The translations under genes and the position numbers were made by a program. Source: Pseudothauera rhizosphaerae (GTDB taxonomy: Bacteria > Pseudomonadota > Gammaproteobacteria > Burkholderiales > Rhodocyclaceae). From it: a stretch of 64,000 nucleotides of DNA. A model generated the notes under the pieces. It saw only the letters and a list, made by a program, of their open reading frames with translations. It was not told where the DNA came from and made no database searches. The stretch lies in assembly GCF_004801305.1 (NCBI RefSeq), contig NZ_SSOD01000019.1, positions 37,152 through 101,151 of the forward strand, given 5' to 3'. Within the stretch, counting starts at the first letter, position 1, and each line of letters begins with the position of its first letter. Shown piece after piece: positions 18,410 through 27,596 of this stretch.

Positions 18410-18428
18410 GACCGGCCACCGTTAAATG

Positions 18429-18453
18429 AAAAGGCCGCCCGCGGGCGGCCTTT
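18429..18453. terminator. Bidirectional intrinsic terminator
   Basis: GGCCGCCC and GGGCGGCC form an 8-bp GC stem, flanked by AAAA on the left and TTT on the right, so it can work in both directions. It separates the convergent Fur-family gene and exbD. Confidence 0.85.
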
Positions 18454-18487
18454 CGCGTTGACGGGCTCACGCCCCCCGGCGACGGTC

Positions 18488-18904
18488 CTACTTCGCCGGT
18501 ACGGTGATGAAGCCCATCTTCTGCACGCCGGCCTCGCGCGCGGCCGACATCACCTCGGCGATCTTCTGGTAGCGCGTCTCGCGGTCGGCACGCAGGTGCA
18601 GTTCCGGCTGCGGCACGGCGGCGGCGGCGATGGCCAGGCGGCCCGCCAGGTCGGCATCGGTGATCGGCTCGTCGTTCCAGTACAGCTTGCCGTCGCCGTC
18701 CATCGCCAAGGCCACCGTCTCCGGCTTTTCCTCGTTGGGCTGGCTGGAGGCGGCCGGCAGGTCGATCTTGACGCCGTGGGTGAGCAGGGGCGCGGTGATC
18801 ATGAACACGATCAGCAGCACCAGCATCACGTCGATCAGCGGCACCATGTTGATCTCGCTCATGGCGTTGTTGCCGCCGCCCTGGTTGAAGCCGCCGAAAG
18901 CCAT
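18488..18904 (-). CDS. exbD: ExbD biopolymer transport protein
   Basis: 138 residues. One N-terminal membrane helix (MVPLIDVMLVLLIVFMITAPLL) carries the conserved proton-coupling Asp (LID). A periplasmic domain follows (LPAASSQPNEEKPETVALAMDGDGKLYWNDEPI). ExbB, ExbD and TonB use the proton-motive force to energise TonB-dependent receptors, three of which are in this window. The ATG overlaps the exbB stop by one base (TGATG). The gene order tonB-exbB-exbD indicates one operon. Confidence 0.93.
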   Translation of the reverse strand: MAFGGFNQGGGNNAMSEINMVPLIDVMLVLLIVFMITAPLLTHGVKIDLPAASSQPNEEKPETVALAMDGDGKLYWNDEPITDADLAGRLAIAAAAVPQPELHLRADRETRYQKIAEVMSAAREAGVQKMGFITVPAK

Positions 18905-19674
18905 CACGCCGCTCCCGCGCTGGGCCGCAGCGACACGGAGTTCTTCGCGCCGCGCGCCTCTCGCGCCGCACCGGCATCGGGCTGCGCGGCCAGGCGCGAA
19001 CCGGTGGTGAACCAGGCGTGCAGGTCGTGGGCAAAGGCGTCGAGTTCGGAGAGTTCCAGCCGGTTGGCACGGCTGATGGCGTTGTAGGCGAGCACTGCGG
19101 GGATGGCCACGAACAGGCCGAAGGCGGTCATGATCAGCGCTTCGCCCACCGGCCCGGCCACCTTGTCCAGCGTCGCCATGCCGGAGACGCTGATGTTCAC
19201 CAGCGCATGGTAGATGCCCCACACGGTGCCGAACAGGCCGATGAAGGGCGCCGTGGAGCCGATCGACGCCAGCATGGTCAGGCCGGATTCGAGCTGCGCG
19301 GTGGACAGCGCGATGGACTTGCGCAGCGCGCGGGTGACGAATTCGTCCGTATCGAGCTTGCCGCCCAGGGATTGCTGGTAGGTGTGCTGGCGCACGTGGT
19401 CGGCCGCCGCCGCCCCCTGGCGCGCCAGGGCTTCGAAGGGCGAATCGGGCGCCAGGGTACGCAGGCGGTCCAGGCCGTCTTCCAGGTCGGGGGCGGCCCA
19501 GAAGGCCTCCACCGCACGGTCGTGGCGGCGGGCCTGGAACTGGCGCACCACGCGCACCAGGATCAGGTACCAACTGGTCACCGACATCAGCACCAGGGCA
19601 AAGGCGACCAGGCGGATCGCCAGGTCAGACTGCGCCCACAGGTGGGCCAGGCCGAAGCTTTGTTGCACGTCCAC
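18904..19674 (-). CDS. exbB: ExbB / TolQ-type proton channel protein
   Basis: 256 residues with three membrane segments (~17-38, ~140-165 and ~175-200) and the MotA/TolQ/ExbB signature GSTAPFIGLFGTVWGIYHALVNI plus GPVGEALIMTAFGLFVAIPAVLAYN. It forms the channel with ExbD. The gene starts 2 bp after the tonB stop. Confidence 0.93.
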   Translation of the reverse strand: MDVQQSFGLAHLWAQSDLAIRLVAFALVLMSVTSWYLILVRVVRQFQARRHDRAVEAFWAAPDLEDGLDRLRTLAPDSPFEALARQGAAAADHVRQHTYQQSLGGKLDTDEFVTRALRKSIALSTAQLESGLTMLASIGSTAPFIGLFGTVWGIYHALVNISVSGMATLDKVAGPVGEALIMTAFGLFVAIPAVLAYNAISRANRLELSELDAFAHDLHAWFTTGSRLAAQPDAGAAREARGAKNSVSLRPSAGAA

Positions 19675-19676
19675 GT

Positions 19677-20519
19677 TCAGGATCCTTCCAAGTTGAAAAC
19701 GTAGGGTATCAGCACCACGGATTCGATAGCACGATCACCGCGCCGGGCGGGCGTGAACCGACAGCGGTGCGCGGCCTCGCTCGCCGCCTTGTCGAGGCGG
19801 CCGGAGCCGGAACTGTTGGCAAGTTCGACGTGCGCCGGCCGGCCGTCGGACGACACGCGCACCCGCACCATCACCCGGCCTTCCTCGCGCATGCGGCGGG
19901 AAAGGGCGGGGTAAGGCGGCTTCCTACAGTCGAGGTAGTCGGCGGAGACGCGCGCCGCGCTCTCCACGGACATGGACGCGTCGCCCTGCGACGGCGCGGC
20001 GGCGGCGACCGACGGTGCGGCCGGAGCGGGTTCGGACTCGGCGGCTTGAGCCACCTCCTCCACTTGCGGCTGTTCGGGCTCTTTCTCGGCGGTCAGTGCG
20101 CTGGGGGATTCGCTGACGACCGGCACGGGCCTGGGTTTGGGCTTGTGCTTGACCACCGGCTTCGGCTTGACGACCGGCTTGGGCGGGACGGGTTCCGGCG
20201 GTACGGGAGCGGGTGGCACTTCGGCGGGCGGTGCGGGTTGTTCGGCGGCGATAAGCGCCACCTGCAACGACGCCGCGCCGACAAGAGCCGGCTGCCAGTC
20301 GGTTTGCGTCAGGGCGTAGAGGCCTCCGCCATGGGCGAACACGACCAGGGCCAGGGCGAAACCGCGCGTGCCGCGGCGCGGACCGCCGATGCGCCCACGC
20401 CGGCTCATGGAGGGCACCGCTGCACGCGGGGCGGCCGGCCTGGTGTTGACGCGCTCCGCCGCCACGTCGTGGGGCGGAAAGGCGGTCGAGACTGAAAGCG
20501 CATGATCGGCTGCACTCAT
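19677..20519 (-). CDS. tonB: TonB energy-transducing protein
   Basis: 280 residues from the ATG at 20519 (a GTG at 20552 in the same frame is possible). A cytoplasmic N-terminus precedes one membrane anchor (GFALALVVFAHGGGLYALT). Then comes the Pro/Lys-rich periplasmic spacer (PPAPVPPEPVPPKPVVKPKPVVKH and following) and the C-terminal TonB domain (KPPYPALSRRMREEGRVMVRVRVSSDGRPAHVELANSSGSGRLDKAA). It passes energy from ExbBD to outer-membrane receptors. An unusually long ~40-residue N-terminal extension precedes the anchor. Confidence 0.92.
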   Translation of the reverse strand: MSAADHALSVSTAFPPHDVAAERVNTRPAAPRAAVPSMSRRGRIGGPRRGTRGFALALVVFAHGGGLYALTQTDWQPALVGAASLQVALIAAEQPAPPAEVPPAPVPPEPVPPKPVVKPKPVVKHKPKPRPVPVVSESPSALTAEKEPEQPQVEEVAQAAESEPAPAAPSVAAAAPSQGDASMSVESAARVSADYLDCRKPPYPALSRRMREEGRVMVRVRVSSDGRPAHVELANSSGSGRLDKAASEAAHRCRFTPARRGDRAIESVVLIPYVFNLEGS

Positions 20520-20548
20520 GATTCCGCGGTTCCCGTCCGGCCGTCCAT

Positions 20549-20689
20549 TCACACGCCTGCGCCGGGCGTCAGCGAGCCCATCGCGAGATTCATCAGCACC
20601 GCCGCCGCCACCAGGTAAAGCACTACCCGCCGCGCCGCGAACGCAGCACCGGCCAGCCGCGCCGGCAATCCCCGCATGGTCGAAAACAT
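20549..20689 (-). CDS. Tiny hydrophobic ORF upstream of tonB
   Basis: 46 codons from the ATG at 20689. The product begins MFSTMRGLPARLAG and has one predicted membrane helix (VVLYLVAAAVLMNLAMG). Its stop is 29 bp before the tonB ATG and overlaps the alternative tonB GTG start, suggesting co-transcription or translational coupling. No family is recognised. It may be a genuine small membrane protein of the TonB operon or a leader ORF. Confidence 0.5.
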   Translation of the reverse strand: MFSTMRGLPARLAGAAFAARRVVLYLVAAAVLMNLAMGSLTPGAGV

Positions 20690-20813
20690 GGCAAACCAGT
20701 CCTATCTCTAAGCTCGGCGCTGGCTAGCCCGCTGCGAGGCGGGGCATGGCTGGCATGCGGCGCGTCCGGGCCGCCCGGTGCGGCGGGTGGCCGAGCCCCG
20801 CCGCCTGTGTCGC

Positions 20814-21290
20814 TTACTCTTCCCCGCCCATCTGCGACTGCAGGTAATTGTGCAGCCCGACCTTGTCGATCAGTTCGAACTGGGTCTCGAGGTAGTCGAT
20901 GTGTTCCTCGGTCTCTTCCAGGATGTCCTCGAAGATTTCGCGGGACACGTAGTCCTTACAGGACTCGCAGTACGCAATGGCTTCCACCAGTTGCGCGCGC
21001 GCCTCGGTTTCCAGCTTCAGGTCGCCCTGCAGGCATTCCGGCACGTTCTCGCCGATCAGCAGCTTGTCGAGGTTCTGCAGGTTGGGCAGGCCTTCGAGGA
21101 ACAGCACGCGCTCGATGAGCTTGTCGGCGTGCTTCATCTCCTCGATGGATTCCTTGTATTCGTGCTTGCCCAGGCCGTTGAGCCCCCAGTTCTTGAACAT
21201 CCTGGCGTGCAGGAAGTACTGGTTGATCGCTGTCAGTTCGGTTGTGAGTTGCTTGTTCAGGTATTGAATGACCTTCTTGTCGCCTTTCAT
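20814..21290 (-). CDS. bfr: Bacterioferritin
   Basis: 158 residues, full length, beginning [20 protein letters not shown]. Ferroxidase ligands E18, E51, H54, E94 and H130 and the haem-ligand M52 are in place by my count. The position equivalent to E127 is Thr (EETEEHID), with Glu on both sides. It stores iron in a haem-containing 24-mer. The ATG at 21290 is the family-typical start and overlaps the bfd stop by 4 bases. Confidence 0.93.
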   Translation of the reverse strand: MKGDKKVIQYLNKQLTTELTAINQYFLHARMFKNWGLNGLGKHEYKESIEEMKHADKLIERVLFLEGLPNLQNLDKLLIGENVPECLQGDLKLETEARAQLVEAIAYCESCKDYVSREIFEDILEETEEHIDYLETQFELIDKVGLHNYLQSQMGGEE

Positions 21291-21514
21291 CGCGCCTCCA
21301 TCACCAGAGAGAATGCTGCCGGAAACGCCTGCGGCGTGCTCGCGGCCTGCGACCCCAGCGCCGACTTGAGGCAGGAATGCGCGCAAGTCGCACAACGACC
21401 GCAATCGGCGGCCACCCCGAGGTGGTCGCGCAGGTCGCGCATGCGCTTGACGCCCTGCTCCACGGCATCGTGGATGTGGCGCTCGGTCACCGCGTTGCAA
21501 ACACAGACGTACAT
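21287..21514 (-). CDS. bfd: Bacterioferritin-associated ferredoxin
   Basis: 75 residues with the four cysteines of the BFD-like [2Fe-2S] fold: C-x-C near the N-terminus ([10 protein letters not shown]) and C-x2-C (CGRCATC). Bfd docks on bacterioferritin and reduces the core so that iron can be released. It is translationally coupled to bfr. The C-terminal ~20 residues after LKSALGSQ are an unconserved tail that reaches into the bfr start. Confidence 0.9.
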   Translation of the reverse strand: MYVCVCNAVTERHIHDAVEQGVKRMRDLRDHLGVAADCGRCATCAHSCLKSALGSQAASTPQAFPAAFSLVMEAR

Positions 21515-21576
21515 GACAGTCTAGCCCCTGGTGATGGTCACGACCAGCGCGGCGGGCCGCGCTGCACGGATTTCAG

Positions 21577-21780
21577 CTACTTCGTCAGGATCAGCTTGCC
21601 CGCCCGCGTTGCGCGCAATGCATACAGCGCGTCGCCGTGGCGGATCAGCACGCACGAGCGGCCCTGCAGAATCTGCTCGCTCGCGATCGGCTGCCCTTCG
21701 CCGCGCGGCAGTTCCGGCTCGGCCATGTCGGCCGCGGCGGACTGCGCATCGGGACACGTGGCACTGGGCATGTGATCCAT
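21577..21780 (-). CDS. hemP: Hemin uptake protein HemP/HmuP
   Basis: 67 residues. The C-terminal half, [34 protein letters not shown], is the HemP signature. HemP/HmuP is a small protein needed for expression of haem-uptake genes in some proteobacteria. A Fur box lies 24 bp before the start. No haem receptor gene is directly next to it, so it stands alone here. An internal ATG (residue 4) is an alternative start. Confidence 0.88.
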   Translation of the reverse strand: MDHMPSATCPDAQSAAADMAEPELPRGEGQPIASEQILQGRSCVLIRHGDALYALRATRAGKLILTK

Positions 21781-21803
21781 CTGAGTGAAAAACTAAATAA
21801 AAC

Positions 21804-21822
21804 AAGAATGATTCGCATTAAA
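21804..21822 (-). promoter_or_regulatory. Fur box upstream of hemP
   Basis: AAGAATGATTCGCATTAAA on the + strand contains the AATGATTCGCATT near-palindrome typical of Fur operators in beta- and gammaproteobacteria. It is in an AT-rich leader, 24 bp before the hemP ATG. Confidence 0.8.
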
Positions 21823-22020
21823 TCACTCGGTGACCACAGGGTCAACCCGCTTCTCTCCATGCAGGAAGCGTGCCTTGCCCGCAGGCGACGGCCGCGCCCC
21901 GCGCCCGTGCCACGCAGCGGTGCAGGACGCGCGGCCACTGCGGGAATGTCGGTATGTCGGTCCGGCGCACGGAATGCGACAATCCGGCCCATCTCTGTCG
22001 CCCATCCAACAGGAGCCCCC

Positions 22021-22725
22021 ATGTCCGACCAGTACGTCATCGCCCAGCCCGCCCAGCCCGCCGTGCCGGTAGCCGGCGGCGGGCTGTTCCCGGTGCGCCG
22101 GATTTACTGCGTGGCGCGCAACTATGCCGCCCACGCGAGGGAGATGGGTGCCGACCCCACGCGCGAGGCGCCGTTCTTCTTCACCAAGCCGGCCGACGCG
22201 GTGCTGCCCGTGCGCAACGGGGAGGCCGGGCACTTCCCCTACCCGCCGGCCACGCGCGACGTGCATCACGAACTGGAACTGGTGGTGGCGCTCGGCCGGG
22301 GCGGCCATGACCTGTCCGCCGAACAGGCCGCCGCCTGCATCTGGGGCTACGCCGTGGGACTGGACATGACGCGGCGCGACCTGCAGGCCGAAGCCAAGGC
22401 CAAGGGCCGGCCGTGGGACGTGGCCAAGGCCTTCGACGCCGCCGCCCCCGTGTCCGAGATCGTGCCGGCAAACGGGCGGGTGCTCGCCGCGGGCGAGATC
22501 GTCCTGACGGTCAACGGCGAGACCCGCCAGCGCGGCGATCTGGGCGACATGATCTGGTCGATCCCCGAAGTGATCGCCTTCTTTTCCCGCTACTACCATC
22601 TGCAGCCGGGCGACCTGATCTTCACCGGCACGCCAGAGGGCGTGGGGCCGGTGGTACCCGGCGACCGTCTGAGCGGGCGCGTCGCCGGCGTCGGCACGCT
22701 GGAAATCGAGGTGGTGGGGCGCTGA
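22021..22725 (+). CDS. Fumarylacetoacetate hydrolase family protein
   Basis: 234 residues, preceded by AGGAG. FAH-fold signatures include [19 protein letters not shown], the metal-binding [11 protein letters not shown] (Glu-x-Glu) and a second acidic site [14 protein letters not shown], with [14 protein letters not shown] near the end. Proteins of this size act as acylpyruvases or oxaloacetate decarboxylases. It stands alone and runs into the convergent AsmA-like gene with directly abutting stops. Confidence 0.88.
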   Translation: MSDQYVIAQPAQPAVPVAGGGLFPVRRIYCVARNYAAHAREMGADPTREAPFFFTKPADAVLPVRNGEAGHFPYPPATRDVHHELELVVALGRGGHDLSAEQAAACIWGYAVGLDMTRRDLQAEAKAKGRPWDVAKAFDAAAPVSEIVPANGRVLAAGEIVLTVNGETRQRGDLGDMIWSIPEVIAFFSRYYHLQPGDLIFTGTPEGVGPVVPGDRLSGRVAGVGTLEIEVVGR

Positions 22726-23949
22726 TCAGCGGCCAGGCGTCGCGCCAGTGAGGCGCAGCCGGGCATTGCGGCTTTCCAGCCCGCCCACACTCAGGCGGCC
22801 GACGCGGACCTCGCCGGTGAGCGGCCAGTCCTGCCAGCGCGGCGGGCCGCCTTCCCCTTCCGTATCGCCGGGCGGCAGGCGGGCACGCAGGGCATCGAGG
22901 TCCAGCCGTTCCACCGCCAGGTCCAGATCGAGCACACCGCCGAGGGGCCACGACCAGCGGCCGGCAAGGGGACTGCCGGCGAGCGAGCCGTCTACCGTTC
23001 CATCGAGCACACCATCGCCGAGACCGTAGCCGGCGCGCAGCTCGGCGTCGAACTGCGCCGCCGCGAGCGACAGCGTGCCGCCCGCGCGCCATCCTGCGGC
23101 ATTCCTTCCGGCCTCGTCGGCCTTCGCATTTACGGCCACCGGCCCCCAGGGGCCGGCCAGCGCGGCATCGACGGCCAGTGTCTGCAACACCGCTTCATCC
23201 GTGCCGAATCCGGCCTGCCCGAGCGTGAGCCGCCCCCCATCCATCCGCCAACCGCCGGACAGTTCGCCGCCCAGTTCAGCGGACAGTGCCTGCAGGCGCA
23301 GGCCGCGCTCATCGGCCTGGTAGGCCATCGCGCCAGCCAGGCGCAGAACGCCGGTGACCGGCGCCTGCAGTTCAGCCGCCGCCTGCAACTCCAGCCGGCC
23401 CGCCTCTCCCGGGGCCAGGGGCCCGGCAGTGAGGGCGGGCAGCGTCAGCCGCAGGCGCACGCCGCGCCGCGGGTCTTCCAGTTCCACTTCGGCGTCGGCG
23501 AGTTCGAGGCGCCCGATGCGCGGCAGCGCCAGGCCACCATCCGCCTCGGCGGACGGCGCCGGCAGCAGCCAGTCGAGCACGCTGGGCCGGCCCTGCGCGT
23601 CCACATCCACGCGCAAACGCAGGCCGCGCACCTTGACCAGGTTGATGCGCGGCGGTGCCGCCAGCAGCTCGCGCGGGGCGAACTCGATGGCGATCTCCTC
23701 GACCGCCGCCAGCCGGCCGCCGTCCGCGCCGGTCAGTGCGATGCCGCGCAGGGCGAGCGCGCCCTCCGGCCACACCTGCCACTGCGCCGGCGCGGCGACG
23801 CTCACCTGGGGCAGCAGCCGCGCCTGCAGGGCCGCTTCCACGCCGCCCCGCAGCCATTCGCCGCCGCGCCACAGCAGCACGCCGACGGCCGCGCCCAGCA
23901 GCAGGACGGGCAGCAGCAGGACAAGGGCAAGGCGGCGCAGGAATTTCAT
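22726..23949 (-). CDS. AsmA-like envelope protein
   Basis: 407 residues. An N-terminal membrane anchor ([21 protein letters not shown]) is followed by a periplasmic beta-rich region with the AsmA-type phrases ([61 protein letters not shown]). AsmA-like proteins are thought to bridge inner and outer membranes in lipid transport. The protein is shorter than AsmA and ends without the usual C-terminal repeat, so it may be a reduced member. The ATG at 23949 gives the membrane anchor at the very start. Confidence 0.75.
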   Translation of the reverse strand: MKFLRRLALVLLLPVLLLGAAVGVLLWRGGEWLRGGVEAALQARLLPQVSVAAPAQWQVWPEGALALRGIALTGADGGRLAAVEEIAIEFAPRELLAAPPRINLVKVRGLRLRVDVDAQGRPSVLDWLLPAPSAEADGGLALPRIGRLELADAEVELEDPRRGVRLRLTLPALTAGPLAPGEAGRLELQAAAELQAPVTGVLRLAGAMAYQADERGLRLQALSAELGGELSGGWRMDGGRLTLGQAGFGTDEAVLQTLAVDAALAGPWGPVAVNAKADEAGRNAAGWRAGGTLSLAAAQFDAELRAGYGLGDGVLDGTVDGSLAGSPLAGRWSWPLGGVLDLDLAVERLDLDALRARLPPGDTEGEGGPPRWQDWPLTGEVRVGRLSVGGLESRNARLRLTGATPGR

Positions 23950-24106
23950 CGGTTCAGGACCAGGCGGCGGCCGCGGGCGCGGCCGATGCACGATGGTAAC
24001 GGCATCTGCAGGATTGAAAGGATCATGGACCGGTGGCTATGATGCGGGCGTGCCGAAAACCACAACCCCCAAGGCACCCCTACCCTTCCAGACAGGAGAA
24101 CCCAGC

Positions 24107-24532
24107 ATGAGCTTCATCCAGGAATTCAAGGAATTCGCGATGCGCGGCAATGTCATCGACCTCGCGGTCGGTGTCATCATCGGCGGCGCCTTCGGCAAGA
24201 TCGTCGATTCGCTGGTCAAGGACATCGTGATGCCCATCGTCGGCCGCCTGGTCGGCGGGGTCGATTTCCGCCATCTCTATTTCAACCTCGGCAGCGAGAG
24301 CTACGAGACGCTGGAAGCGGCCGAGAAGGCCGGCGCGCCGCTGGTGAAGTACGGCGCCTTCATCAACACCGCCATCGACTTCCTGATCATCGCCCTCGCG
24401 ATCTTCGTCGCCATCAAGGCCATCAACAAGCTCAAGCGCGCCGAACCGCCGGCGCCGGAACCGGAACCCGCGCCGGAACCGGAAGACGTCAAGCTGCTGC
24501 GCGAAATCCGCGACGCTCTCCAGCAGCGCTGA
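24107..24532 (+). CDS. mscL: Large-conductance mechanosensitive channel MscL
   Basis: 141 residues: [33 protein letters not shown] (first helix and pore), a periplasmic loop ([23 protein letters not shown]), a second helix ([20 protein letters not shown]) and the cytoplasmic coiled-coil tail ([13 protein letters not shown]). The linker is Pro/Glu-rich ([15 protein letters not shown]). It opens on membrane tension to release osmolytes. The start follows AGGAGAA. Confidence 0.95.
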   Translation: MSFIQEFKEFAMRGNVIDLAVGVIIGGAFGKIVDSLVKDIVMPIVGRLVGGVDFRHLYFNLGSESYETLEAAEKAGAPLVKYGAFINTAIDFLIIALAIFVAIKAINKLKRAEPPAPEPEPAPEPEDVKLLREIRDALQQR

Positions 24533-24563
24533 TACACCCGTCCGCCTGCGGCGCGGACCGCGC

Positions 24564-25205
24564 TCAGGCGTAGTCGCCCACGTAAGGGTTGCCCGCGCGT
24601 TCGTCGCCGAAGGTGGAGCGCGGGCCGTGGCCGGGCACGAAGGTCACGTCGTCGCCGAGCGGGAAGAGCTTTTCCCGGATCGAGGCGATCAGCGCATCGT
24701 AGTCGCCGCGCGGAAAATCGGTGCGGCCGATGGAGCCGGCGAACAGCACATCGCCGACGATGGCGAGCCGGCTCGGCGCATGGAAGAACACCACGTGGCC
24801 CGGCGTGTGGCCGGGGGTGTGGATGACCTGCAGGGTCTCCTTGCCCACGGTCACCGTGTCACCGTCTTCCAGCCAGCGGTCCGGCTCGAAGGCTTCCACG
24901 TCCGGGAAGCCGAACATCTTGCTCTGCTGCGGCATGCCGGCAATCCAGAAGCGATCCTCCCGCTGTGGGCCTTCCACCGGCACCGCCAGCCTGCGGGCCA
25001 GCACCGCGGTGCCGCCGGCATGGTCGATGTGGCCGTGGGTGATCAGGATCTTCTCCACCTGCACGCCTTCCTCCCGCACCGCGGCCAGGATGCGCTCCAG
25101 GTCGCCGCCCGGGTCCACCACCGCGGCACGCCCGGTGGCATCGCACCACAGCAGGGAGCAGTTCTGTTCGAAAGGCGTGACGGGAATGGTGCGGCAGTGA
25201 AGCAT
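24564..25205 (-). CDS. MBL-fold hydrolase (glyoxalase II-like, YcbL type)
   Basis: 213 residues. The metal-binding motif THGHIDH (H-x-H-x-D-H), a later HTPGHTPGH histidine, the bridging Asp (IVGDVLFAGSIGRTDFP) and a final VPGHGPRSTFGDER are all present. This pattern defines the short glyoxalase II-like group (YcbL) lacking the GloB C-terminal domain. Cytoplasmic; the physiological thioester is unknown. Confidence 0.9.
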   Translation of the reverse strand: MLHCRTIPVTPFEQNCSLLWCDATGRAAVVDPGGDLERILAAVREEGVQVEKILITHGHIDHAGGTAVLARRLAVPVEGPQREDRFWIAGMPQQSKMFGFPDVEAFEPDRWLEDGDTVTVGKETLQVIHTPGHTPGHVVFFHAPSRLAIVGDVLFAGSIGRTDFPRGDYDALIASIREKLFPLGDDVTFVPGHGPRSTFGDERAGNPYVGDYA

Positions 25206-25314
25206 GGGGCGTACCGGCTATGGGAAACGAGACAGCCCCCAGTCTAGCCCAAGCCTGCCCGTACTCACAGGTCGCGGCGGCAGGCTCGGCCCCGGTGTAG
25301 CATCCACGACATTT

Positions 25315-25337
25315 GTTGTATAGAACGCTACATATAA
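25315..25337 (-). promoter_or_regulatory. ModE-type box 1, upstream of the TonB receptor
   Basis: GTTGTA-N7-CTACATATAA, about 205 bp before the receptor ATG. It is the reference sequence for the six related sites and resembles the E. coli modA operator arms (CGTTATAT...CTACATAACG). It lies in the 337-bp gene-free stretch 25206-25542, which is noticeably AT-rich compared with its surroundings and holds no other gene. Confidence 0.65.
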
Positions 25338-25434
25338 AAATCTCCCTCGGGTTGATGCCCAATCTTTCCGCAGGTCGGCTTCATTAGGCTTTCTTGTGGG
25401 ACGAAGCATTCCTTTCTCTGCAGTGCCGCGGTCC

Positions 25435-25457
25435 GTTATTTATATTGGTACATATAT
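25435..25457 (+). promoter_or_regulatory. ModE-type box 2, upstream of the TonB receptor
   Basis: GTTATT-N8-TACATATAT has the same 23-bp frame as box 1 and lies 120 bp downstream of it, about 85 bp before the receptor start. Two sites separated by whole helical turns would allow cooperative binding. It is a weaker match than box 1. Confidence 0.5.
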
Positions 25458-25542
25458 TGCGTACCACTTCCGCGGTAGGCGCCCTTCCGCTGAAGGTTCT
25501 GCCTCTCCCCGCCCCTTCACTCGCTCAAAGGAAAGGATGCAC

Positions 25543-27573
25543 ATGAAGCTCAAACGCATGCCTGCGCGCTGTACGCTCGCGATCGCCGTCGCCATGGCCG
25601 TGCACGGCGGTGCCCGCGCCGCCGAGGCCGGCCACGTATTCACCCTCGGGCAGATCACCGTGACCGGCCAGCACGAGGACGACACCCCCATCGGCGCCGC
25701 CACGCTGGACCGGGAGCAACTGCGCGATTTCACCCGCGACGGCCTCCCCGAAGCGCTCGACATCATGCCCGGCGTGATCACCACTCCCGGCGACAGCCGC
25801 CGCAACGAGACCGCGATCAGCGTGCGCGGCTTCGGCCGCTGGCAGGTGCCGCTGCTGATGGACGGCATCCGCCTCTACCTGCCCGCCGACAACCGCATCG
25901 ACTTCGACCGCTTCCTGACCCCCGACCTGGCCGAAATCCAGGTCTCCAAGGGCTACGTGTCGGTACTCAACGGCCCCGACGGCATGGGCGGGGCGATCAA
26001 CCTGGTGACGCGCAAGCCCGTCCAGCCCTTCGAGGCGGAAGTACGCGCCGCGGCCAATCTCGGCGGCAAGGGGCAGTATGACGGCTATACCGCCTACGCC
26101 AACCTGGGCGGCAGGAACGACACCTGGTACTGGCAGGCCAGCGCCCAGCAGCGCGACATCGACCAGTGGCGCCTGTCGGAGGACTTCAAGTCCACGCCGC
26201 TGGAAGACGGCGGCAAGCGCGACAACAGCGCCAAGAAGGACTGGCGCGTGAACCTGAAGGCCGGCTTCACGCCCAATGCCACCGACGAGTATTCGCTCAA
26301 CTTCGTCAAGCAGAGCGGCGAGAAGACCCAGATCAGCTCGGTGATCAACGACGACAACCAGTGGTGGGAATGGCCGACCTGGGACACCTGGAATCTGTAC
26401 TGGCTCTCCCACACCGAACTGGGCGGCAAGACCTGGCTGAAGACCCGCCTCTACTACAACAAGTTCGACAACAGCCTGGTGCGCAACAACCTCAGCAGCG
26501 GCCAGAGCTGGCAAAGCTGGTACGACGACGCGGCCTACGGCGGCAGCGTGGAAGTCGGCACCGACTACCTCGCCGGCCATACGCTCAAGGGCTCGATCCA
26601 CTACCGCCGCGACGAACATACGGAGCACGAGGTCACCATCCTCACCGGCGTCTCGGAACCCAAGCAGGACAACATCGAATCGACCTGGTCGTTCGCGCTG
26701 GAGGAAACCTGGCACGTCACGCCGCAATTCGACCTCGTCGCCGGCGTCAGCCGCGACCTGCGCGACGCGAAGAAAGCGGAGGACTACACCGGCGGCGCGA
26801 TGATCGACTACGACATCGACGACAACGACGCCTGGAACTACCAGGGCGCGGCCATCTGGCGCTACCGGGACGGCGGCAAGCTGCATTTCTCCGCGTCCAG
26901 GCGTACCCGCTTCCCGACCGTGTTCGAGCGCTTCAGCACGCGCTTCGACAGGGCCTCGTCCAATCCCTTCCTGGACCCGGAGCGCGCGCTGAACCTGGAA
27001 CTTGGCATTGAGGACACCCTGGCCCCCGGCGTGCGCGGCAGCGCGGCGGTCTTCCACAGCCGCATCGACGACCTGATCCAGTCGGTGCCGGTGGATCTGG
27101 ACGGCAACGGCACCATCGCCAGCAACGAAAACCAGAACCAGAACGTGGGCAAGGCCACCTTCAAGGGCGTCGAACTCACCCTCACGGCGGACCTGTCGGC
27201 GCGGCTCGAAGTGGGCGGCAACTACACCTACATCGACAGCGAGGTGGACGATCCGAACGACCCGGACGTCCGGCTGACCACGGCGCCGCGCCACAAGGCC
27301 TTCGTATACGCCAAGTGGCGTCCCTTCGATGCGCTCGCGGTGATTCCGGCCGTCGAATACGCCAGCCGGCGCTGGTCGACGCCCGCCACCGGCAGCGATT
27401 ACGTGCGCACCGACGACTACACCCTGGTCAGCGTGAAGCTGGACTACCGCGTCGCCCCCAACTGGGACCTGTCGCTGACCGCGCGCAATCTGTTCGACAA
27501 GGACTACGAGATCACCGAGGGCTATCCCCAGCAGGGACGCAACTTCGTGCTCGCCACGCGCTACCGGTTCTAG
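25543..27573 (+). CDS. TonB-dependent receptor, probable molybdenum-linked uptake
   Basis: 676 residues. The ATG at 25543 follows AAAGGAAAGG with good spacing. A signal peptide ends near GGARAAEA, followed by the TonB box (FTLGQITVTGQ), a plug (ALDIMPGVITTPGDSRRNETAISVRGFGRWQVPLLMDGIRLYLPADNRIDFDRF...LNGPDGMGGAINLVTRKP) and a barrel with NLFDKDYEITEGYPQQGRNF near the end. The sequence alone does not give the ligand. Two ModE-like boxes upstream and the modEABC operon just downstream (convergent) suggest a role in uptake of molybdate, tungstate or a Mo-chelate. That is inference from context. Confidence 0.85.
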   Translation: MKLKRMPARCTLAIAVAMAVHGGARAAEAGHVFTLGQITVTGQHEDDTPIGAATLDREQLRDFTRDGLPEALDIMPGVITTPGDSRRNETAISVRGFGRWQVPLLMDGIRLYLPADNRIDFDRFLTPDLAEIQVSKGYVSVLNGPDGMGGAINLVTRKPVQPFEAEVRAAANLGGKGQYDGYTAYANLGGRNDTWYWQASAQQRDIDQWRLSEDFKSTPLEDGGKRDNSAKKDWRVNLKAGFTPNATDEYSLNFVKQSGEKTQISSVINDDNQWWEWPTWDTWNLYWLSHTELGGKTWLKTRLYYNKFDNSLVRNNLSSGQSWQSWYDDAAYGGSVEVGTDYLAGHTLKGSIHYRRDEHTEHEVTILTGVSEPKQDNIESTWSFALEETWHVTPQFDLVAGVSRDLRDAKKAEDYTGGAMIDYDIDDNDAWNYQGAAIWRYRDGGKLHFSASRRTRFPTVFERFSTRFDRASSNPFLDPERALNLELGIEDTLAPGVRGSAAVFHSRIDDLIQSVPVDLDGNGTIASNENQNQNVGKATFKGVELTLTADLSARLEVGGNYTYIDSEVDDPNDPDVRLTTAPRHKAFVYAKWRPFDALAVIPAVEYASRRWSTPATGSDYVRTDDYTLVSVKLDYRVAPNWDLSLTARNLFDKDYEITEGYPQQGRNFVLATRYRF

Positions 27574-27596
27574 AGGCGTTCAGCGGGGGGCCGCGG

